Assembly: GCA_002005505.1 (NCBI GenBank) | Contig: KV908356.1 | Location: forward strand, 62,501 to 77,500 | DNA: 15,000 bases | Source: Botryococcus braunii | Lineage: Eukaryota > Chlorophyta > Trebouxiophyceae | Reading direction: 5' to 3' | Shown: positions 10,268 through 15,000 of the stretch, one piece after another | Layout of the letters: each line of letters begins with the position of its first letter | Position numbering within the stretch: position 1 is the stretch's first letter | The notes under the pieces: model-generated | The model's database searches: none | Told to the model about the DNA's origin: nothing | The model's input: only the letters and a program-made list of their open reading frames with translations | Position numbers and translations under genes: made by a program

Positions 10268-12682
10268 ATGGAGCAGGGCATCAAGATAGGGGAGACACTC
10301 AAGGTCTACCTCTACAGAATGATGGATCTGGCGACAAGTCTCAGAAACAACAAGTTCATCCTCCTGGACCACAATGTTGGGGAGCTGATGGTGAAGGGCC
10401 TCCCTCTTGTGCTGAGGCTCGAGTCCCTGGAGGTTATGGCAACCGACAAGCCGCCATTGGAGCTTATTCAAAGAATCCTGCGCACCGCAGCCAGCCGTGG
10501 GTACAAGGACCGACCTGCAGAGGGAACACTTCAGGCCATGGCAACTGCAGCAGTGGCTGGTCCCTCTGGGGGGGTAGCTAGAGCGTCATCAAGCGCTGGA
10601 GCTGCACCAGGAGTGGGAGCAGTACCGGGAGTTGGAGCAGCACTACCAGCAAACGAACAGCCTCCCGCTGGCCCCTCTGCAGCTACGTTTGGTGGCAGGA
10701 GGCGTGGATCTGGCAGGGCAAGAAGGCCCAGAAAGGAGCTTACATGCCACTTCTGCAAGGAAAAGGGCCCCTTCATGACTGACTGCGGACCACTCAGGCA
10801 GCTGCAGGCTCTGCATCGAAACATGCAAGCAGCAAGCGTTGGGCCTGCAGCCTACTGGGGCCAGGGAGGCCTGCAGTCGTCTCCTCAAGCCTGGTGGGAC
10901 CACGGATCTGGCCGAGGTGGCCCGCCTTCATCCGCTTCCAGTCCTGGACCAACGTCAGCATATAATTACCCAACAAGTCAACACACGTTTCCAGGGTGGC
11001 ATTCACCACCTCCACCCCCTCCTTCTGGTGAGCCAATGTTTATCTTTCTCAATGTGCTTGCCCCAACTTCGCATGGATCTAGCAGCACATCATGGTTAAT
11101 AGATAGTGGGGCCTCTGTGCATATCGTCAATGATCTCTCTTTGCTCCACAATCCAGTTATGCATGGACAGCCTCTTCCTCTGCACTTGGCAACCTCAGAC
11201 ACCAAGGGAGGAACTATAGCATCTGGGTCTATATGCCTTGTGAATGCAAGACACGAAGTATTCTGGCTGCACAATGTGCAGTGTGTTCCTTCTGCGCATA
11301 CCAACCTCATTTCAGTCACTGGTGCAATTCAGGATGGAGCATCTTTCTTGACTGACACTGCAGGTGGTTACACAGCCATGAAGGGACCTGAAGGGTGGTG
11401 TGGAGATATCACCCGAGCACGAGGTCTGTTTTTTTTGGAGTTTGTTAGTTCTGTCAGAGGGCAGCAAGTTGGCTGCAGACATATTGATCACAGGGCTGAG
11501 GCGTCTCATCTTAGGAAAGGACACGTGTGTAGCGAGAGATATCTGTGGCATGCTAGGTTAGGTCATCGTGGTGCCAACAGCATGCTGAGGTTCGCCAAGG
11601 AAGATTTGGTTACAGGAATCAATATCTCCCTTGCTCCCTGCTCTGAGTGCCCTATACACTGTGAATCGTGTATACAAGGGAAACACTCCAGACCTCCTTT
11701 CCCTGTATCTTCCAGGCCTGCACATAACCCACTCGATAGCGTCCATGTGGACACTGTGGGTCCCATATCACCTCCAACCATCAGAGGTGAACGATTTTGG
11801 GTCACTGTAGTGGATGAAAGTTCACACCAAATTGCCTCCCTGCCTGTGAAGTCAAAGGACTGCATTCCAAAGGCTGTGATAGATCTGCTCCGGTTTTTGC
11901 AGACCCAACGAGGCACAGTTGTGAAGTGTGTGAGGACTGACAGGGGTTCAGGGTTCCTGAACCAACAATTCAAAGAGTTTTGTGCTCAGCATGGCACTAA
12001 GATGGAGTCCTCAGCGCCCTACACGCCTCAGCAGAATGGGGTGGCGGATTGGATGAATAGGACCCTGAAGGAGCGGACAAGGACTCTGTTGGTCCATGCT
12101 GCAGCAGACCCTTCCCTGTGGAAGGAGGCGCTTGAGACAGCTACCCTCCTCTACAATGTGGGTCCTACTTCAGGCAGGTCCCTGACCCCCATGGAATTAT
12201 TCTTTGGTGTCAAACCTGATGTGTCTGTGCTGCACACGTTTGGCTGTGTAGCGCATGTGCACGTTCCCAGTGGTCAAAGGTCTGTTTTTGGGCCCAAGAC
12301 CATCCCTGGGATGTTTACTGGTTATTGTCCCCAGTCTAAGGCGTATCGTGTGTACGTGGGGAATGGAGTGTGGAACGAGAGCAGGGACGTCAGCTTTATC
12401 GAGCACTTGAGGGGGGCTGAGAGAGTGGGTCTATCAAAGGTCCAGCCTGGGTCTGTCTATGATTCTAGGATATCACCCCCCCTTGGCAGTGAGAATCTGG
12501 CAACGCCTCAAGCAATTCCCTCTGCTACTCCACCCACGTTCTGGGATGAGGAGGATGACCATGGAGTGGAGCCGCTTCCCACTGGGGCTCCTGGGACCTC
12601 CGGACTTCGTGCTGGGGATCAGTCTGGAGAAGGGACCATAGCAACACATGACCAAGGAACCTCCAGCAAAGCCGTCTCATAA
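10268..12682 (+). CDS. pol: copia Gag C-terminus, protease and integrase polyprotein, truncated before reverse transcriptase
   Basis: 804 codons counted from an internal ATG; the sense begins earlier, at about 10230, in continuation of gag. Domains in order: Gag C-half (1-130); a Gly/Ala/Pro-rich linker; zinc knuckle C160-x2-C163-x4-P168-x4-C173 with Pro in place of His; protease with WLIDSGASVHIV (Asp279); GAG-pre-integrase H428-x4-H433-x31-C465-x2-C468; integrase core with D495 (HVDTVGP), D558 (RTDRGSGF) and, exactly 35 residues on, D594 instead of the expected Glu (NGVADWMN); then the integrase C-terminal GY..SKAYRVY block. A copia Pol should go on for about 600 residues of RT and RNase H. 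Here it stops inside the inverted leader, at TAA (12680-12682). Confidence 0.9.
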   Translation: MEQGIKIGETLKVYLYRMMDLATSLRNNKFILLDHNVGELMVKGLPLVLRLESLEVMATDKPPLELIQRILRTAASRGYKDRPAEGTLQAMATAAVAGPSGGVARASSSAGAAPGVGAVPGVGAALPANEQPPAGPSAATFGGRRRGSGRARRPRKELTCHFCKEKGPFMTDCGPLRQLQALHRNMQAASVGPAAYWGQGGLQSSPQAWWDHGSGRGGPPSSASSPGPTSAYNYPTSQHTFPGWHSPPPPPPSGEPMFIFLNVLAPTSHGSSSTSWLIDSGASVHIVNDLSLLHNPVMHGQPLPLHLATSDTKGGTIASGSICLVNARHEVFWLHNVQCVPSAHTNLISVTGAIQDGASFLTDTAGGYTAMKGPEGWCGDITRARGLFFLEFVSSVRGQQVGCRHIDHRAEASHLRKGHVCSERYLWHARLGHRGANSMLRFAKEDLVTGINISLAPCSECPIHCESCIQGKHSRPPFPVSSRPAHNPLDSVHVDTVGPISPPTIRGERFWVTVVDESSHQIASLPVKSKDCIPKAVIDLLRFLQTQRGTVVKCVRTDRGSGFLNQQFKEFCAQHGTKMESSAPYTPQQNGVADWMNRTLKERTRTLLVHAAADPSLWKEALETATLLYNVGPTSGRSLTPMELFFGVKPDVSVLHTFGCVAHVHVPSGQRSVFGPKTIPGMFTGYCPQSKAYRVYVGNGVWNESRDVSFIEHLRGAERVGLSKVQPGSVYDSRISPPLGSENLATPQAIPSATPPTFWDEEDDHGVEPLPTGAPGTSGLRAGDQSGEGTIATHDQGTSSKAVS

Positions 12683-13008
12683 ACTTCTGGAATGCAGCAA
12701 TACACTACAATTCCCTCCATGTCATGGAAATTTACCAGCCAATCTTGCACAGTAGTAGCAGATATCTTCCCCTCAGAAGTTTGCGCCGGAGTCCGGCCCG
12801 ACTCATTCAGTGCTTCTAGACAACGTCGATGTTCAGCTAAAAGTTCAATTATGAACTTCTCAGAAAGGTAAACAGTGAATAAGATAATGGGTCCTGGTAC
12901 TCGAGTTCCCTTGCGCCGCTGCGCCGTGCTCGAGCTCCTTTGTTGACGCTTACGTCTGACACATCCGTAGACGACCTTCACTCCTGCTTTTGCTTGGCTC
13001 AGCTGGAA
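12676..13008 (-). other. inverted copy of the copia leader
   Basis: Reverse complement of 9442-9785, with scattered substitutions and a shorter segment near 12835. It begins right after the last integrase-linker codons; the stop codon of the polyprotein frame is supplied by its first bases. Imperfect similarity continues a few bases into the core (GCTTGGCTGG at 9788-9797 against GCTTTGCTGG on the minus strand near 12664-12673), possible microhomology at the junction. Confidence 0.85.
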
Positions 13009-13026
13009 GGGCGTGGGCCCATAACC
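13009..13026 (-). promoter_or_regulatory. inverted primer-binding site
   Basis: On the minus strand the sequence GGTTATGGGCCCACGCCC follows the right LTR exactly as it follows the left one. On the plus strand it reads as a tRNA-Met 5' half (GGGCGTGGGCCCATAACC). Having a PBS next to both LTRs is abnormal, because only the 5' LTR of a normal element is followed by one. Confidence 0.8.
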
Positions 13027-13382
13027 TGTGAAAGGTTACGGGCGATCGGCTTCCCCTGGACAAAGCAGACAGGTCGTCAATAGACGAAGTTACTCCAGCT
13101 GCAGTCCGTGCGACTGTCTGCTGAGTATCCCACACAACTGTCGGACAAGACTAGCATCTTGTAATGCCCAGCATCTTTCACAACCAGTTGGTATTCACTC
13201 CGGTGGGGCAGCCTTAAGAGTTCACCCGACAAACGTGTGATCTCGATAAGATTGTACCCTATGTTCGAAAACGTCCTTAATCTACCGTGTCTCAAGGTAC
13301 ATTATGTTTTCAATGGACCCAAAGTCTAATAGTGTACACATGAAGATCACTTAAAGCACAAGGCATTCAATAATAATGTTCA
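13027..13382 (-). repeat. right LTR of the copia derivative, inverted
   Basis: 356 bp, exactly the length of the left LTR, and about 97% identical to its reverse complement. Its outer end is AATGTTCA at 13375-13382, the complement of the left outer end. It is thus a second 5' LTR in reverse rather than a 3' LTR. Confidence 0.85.
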
Positions 13383-13384
13383 GA

Positions 13385-13669
13385 ACTCAACACAAGGCCA
13401 TACTCCAGGAAATAAGCAATGCCCTAGCATTTCACTACACTTGCTGCACAGACCCCAGCGGCGTCCTTTGTCACACAAGGACACACCAACCGCAACAGCG
13501 CGAACTGCTTCCAATATAACATTATAAAATATATTACAACATATAATAACAATAACATTAATAATATATTACAAACCAATGCACATCCAATACTAATATT
13601 GGATGCTCGCGAGGGCCGTCTAATGCTTGTTGCTGCATGGATCTGGGGATGCTCGTGGCAGCCGATCGG
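13385..13669. other. AT-rich spacer between two retroelements
   Basis: No coding sequence is supported. The part 13510-13575 is very AT-rich (TATAAAATATATTACAAC words). A 9-bp hairpin, CATCCAATA-CTAA-TATTGGATG, lies at 13584-13605, followed by two copies of GGATGCTCG (13600 and 13646). Confidence 0.5.
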
Positions 13670-14153
13670 AATTGGATTTCGTGGAAGAGTTCGGGCCGCA
13701 AATGGTTTAATAACATAAAAGGAATTCACAACCCCCCAACCCTAAACTCGAACGTCAACCCCCTAGAAGGGAGCCGCGCCGCCAATTGCCACCCCACGGC
13801 CCTGGCGAGCGTGAAGCTCACCCTCCTATGCGTAGAAAACCACACTAGGTCCTCATGCTATGGTTTTTGTATGCGTCACCTGGTTTGTGTTGCCCTCACC
13901 TGGTTTTGGTGGCGTGCCAGTGACCCAAGTTGGATTTGGTAGTGAAAAATCGGATTTGCTTTCAATTACATAAGAGGAAATCACAACCCCCTCATGATCA
14001 CCACCCGAAACACAAAAACCCCCCAACCCTAAACTCGAACGTCAACCCCCCCATAAGGGAGCCGTGCCGCCAATTGCCGCCCCACGGCCCGGGCGACATC
14101 GATGGTGAAGCTCACCCTCCTATGCGTAGAAAACCACACTAGGTCCTCATGCG
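13670..14153. repeat. duplicated 3' tail of the non-LTR element
   Basis: Copies at about 13670-13862 and 13927-14153 share CATAAAAGGAATTCACAACC-type starts, CCAACCCTAAACTCGAACGT, GCCGCCAATTGCC and AGCTCACCCTCCTATGCGTA, ending AGGTCCTCATGC. The second copy has about 28 extra bases after CACAACCCC. On the minus strand both encode the same piece, EDLVWFSTHRRVSFT, then ARAVG.QLAARLP. The spacer 13863-13926 holds two CACCTGGTTT words. Confidence 0.88.
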
Positions 14154-14912
14154 CTACTAAATCCTGATTAACGAGGCCTTGGAGACACTTCAAGAACTCC
14201 TCTACCGCAGTATCGAAACTCCCGAGTGTTTCGAAGGCGAAAGGGCGAAAAATCACCCGTGGCGGCTGCCTGAGCAAGATCTCCCTATAAGAAGCCAACT
14301 TGCCAACAGCCGCCCGCGCTGCCGCTCCCCCAGGCACACCCCCCCCCCCCCAACCAGCCCAAGACGAGGTAGTGAGAGAAGAAGTCCCCACAACATCAAC
14401 ATACAAATCCCTACCCCCATCTCAATCAAGAAACACTAGGTCCGGGCGACGCGCATAGAAACCCACAACCCGAACCGGGAGTCGAGGTTCCCCGGTGATG
14501 ACCGCCTCCACACCTCCTTCCCTTCCAAAACAACACGCCCCTCACCGCATTGTGTCGAAAAGTAACAGAAACCCCTCGACCCACCCGACACTGAATGGCG
14601 TGGTCACCCCATCGATCCATATCCTGACCACACGTGTGCACCGGGGACACGGGCCCCCATCGCGAACATTGGGATCAACAACTGATACCTTAAGCGACAC
14701 CAAAACTCAATGTTTGCCATCACTTGGCCCATGCGCTCGACCGGGAGCGCTTGAAGCCATCCCGAAGCATGAGGCCGGGCCGCTGACTCAAGAACTTGAA
14801 CTAAACGCTCCCGAGCGGGCAACAGATTTGGTTTAGTTTTCGTCGCGACTCGTTCTGTTTTGGCATGTCGGTATTTACTAGTGCTGTAACAGGGAAAACC
14901 GCACAAGGACAC
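14029..14912 (-). pseudogene. 3' end of a non-LTR retrotransposon ORF (post-RT zinc motif and restriction-like endonuclease region), broken
   Basis: Three minus-strand frames in succession read as one protein. Frame 1 (to about 14655): RPHASGWLQALPVERMG, a motif common in the post-RT part of RLE-type LINE proteins. Frame 2 (about 14650-14525): TCGQDMDRWGDHAIQC, a C-x9-H-x3-C zinc motif, then FRHNAVRGVLF. Frame 3 (14508-14029): ITGEPRLPVR, then ARRPDLVFLD, a TGA, GGRDLYVDVVGTSSLT, and later KLASYREILL and FRPFAFETLGSF. The RPD...D-x-DV and following Lys resemble the PD-(D/E)xK endonuclease of R2-like elements. Two frameshifts and the stop make it non-functional. RT and the 5' part are not in the window. 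Family naming rests on remembered motif patterns. Confidence 0.65.
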
Positions 14913-15000
14913 ATTGACCGAAAAATAGCAATAATATTCTATTACAAACAGACGGCATCCACCTCATGCTCTATCCTCCTTGTGTCTGTTTCTCGTTCTT
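14913..15000. other. right edge, nothing recognised
   Basis: The sequence upstream (minus-strand sense) of the LINE remnant has stops in all likely frames and no recognisable RT motif. The element may be 5'-truncated near 14900, or continue after a break beyond the edge. Confidence 0.4.

Larger units (their letters stand above)
9068..13382 (+). mobile_element. Ty1/copia retrotransposon derivative with inverted LTRs
   Basis: The order is LTR (9068-9423), primer-binding site, leader, gag, protease, integrase, and then leader, primer-binding site and LTR again in reverse (12676-13382). A normal copia element has direct LTRs, and continues after integrase into reverse transcriptase and RNase H, then a polypurine tract and the 3' LTR. 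All of those are missing. Both outer ends are the U3 end of an LTR (TGAACATT, and its complement at 13382). The 5 bp flanking each end (TCATC and GAACT) do not match, so there is no target-site duplication. The structure is not a simple insertion; see the findings for possible origins. Coding parts carry disabling changes, so it is non-autonomous. Confidence 0.88.

Noticed and set aside
10531..10824. Minus-strand frames over the gag-pol region
   Set aside because: Shadows of the plus-strand polyprotein, which has clear protease and integrase motifs.
12989..13077. tRNA-Met-like stretch (GGCTCAGCTGGAAGG, anticodon-like CCCATAA, and CTGCTTT/AAAGCAG that could pair as an acceptor stem)
   Set aside because: The T-arm does not fold, there are extra bases after the acceptor stem, and the CAU-containing part is exactly the complement of the primer-binding site next to the LTR. 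The PBS explains the tRNA likeness.
13739..13750. CCAACCCTAAAC resembling the plant-type telomere repeat CCCTAAA
   Set aside because: Only one unit in each copy of the LINE tail, with no tandem array.

Overview
The window is nuclear DNA of a eukaryote. It holds a multi-intron gene with GT..AG splice sites, long dinucleotide microsatellites, and two decayed retroelements. No bacterial-style operons or ribosome binding sites are seen. The overall look (intron-rich MATE transporter, copia element with a half-tRNA primer site, LINE remnant, GT/CT microsatellites) would suit a green-lineage microalga or similar protist. That assignment is inference; nothing here proves the taxon.

Positions 1-5003 hold, on the minus strand, the first five exons of a MATE-family (multidrug and toxic compound extrusion) transporter. 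They cover the start codon and the whole N-terminal lobe, about 236 residues. All four introns join in frame and give a continuous MATE alignment. Exons for the C-terminal lobe were not found and would lie beyond the left edge, unless the gene is broken. The introns and the left flank are crowded with (GT)n, (CT)n, (GA)n and (CA)n tracts. They also hold a 38-bp minisatellite that copies the exon 5/intron junction, a partial duplicate of the start of exon 5, and a 70-bp palindrome with no spacer.

Positions 5004-9067 contain no gene I can support. They hold two pairs of roughly 120-bp direct duplications and several strong palindromes or hairpins, including a 100-bp near-perfect inverted repeat and a 24-bp perfect stem.

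Positions 9068-13382 are the most unusual part: a Ty1/copia-type retrotransposon piece (gag, protease, integrase) whose two 356-bp LTRs face each other in opposite orientation. Each LTR is followed, going inward, by a copia-type half-tRNA-Met primer-binding site and the same leader. The element therefore has two 5' ends, no reverse transcriptase, no RNase H and no normal 3' end. It forms a 710-720-bp inverted repeat around a 2.9-kb core. Gag carries a frameshift, and zinc-knuckle and integrase key residues are altered.

Positions 13670-14912 carry, on the minus strand, the broken 3' end of a non-LTR retrotransposon (post-RT zinc motif and restriction-like endonuclease region) with frameshifts, an in-frame stop and a duplicated 3' tail.
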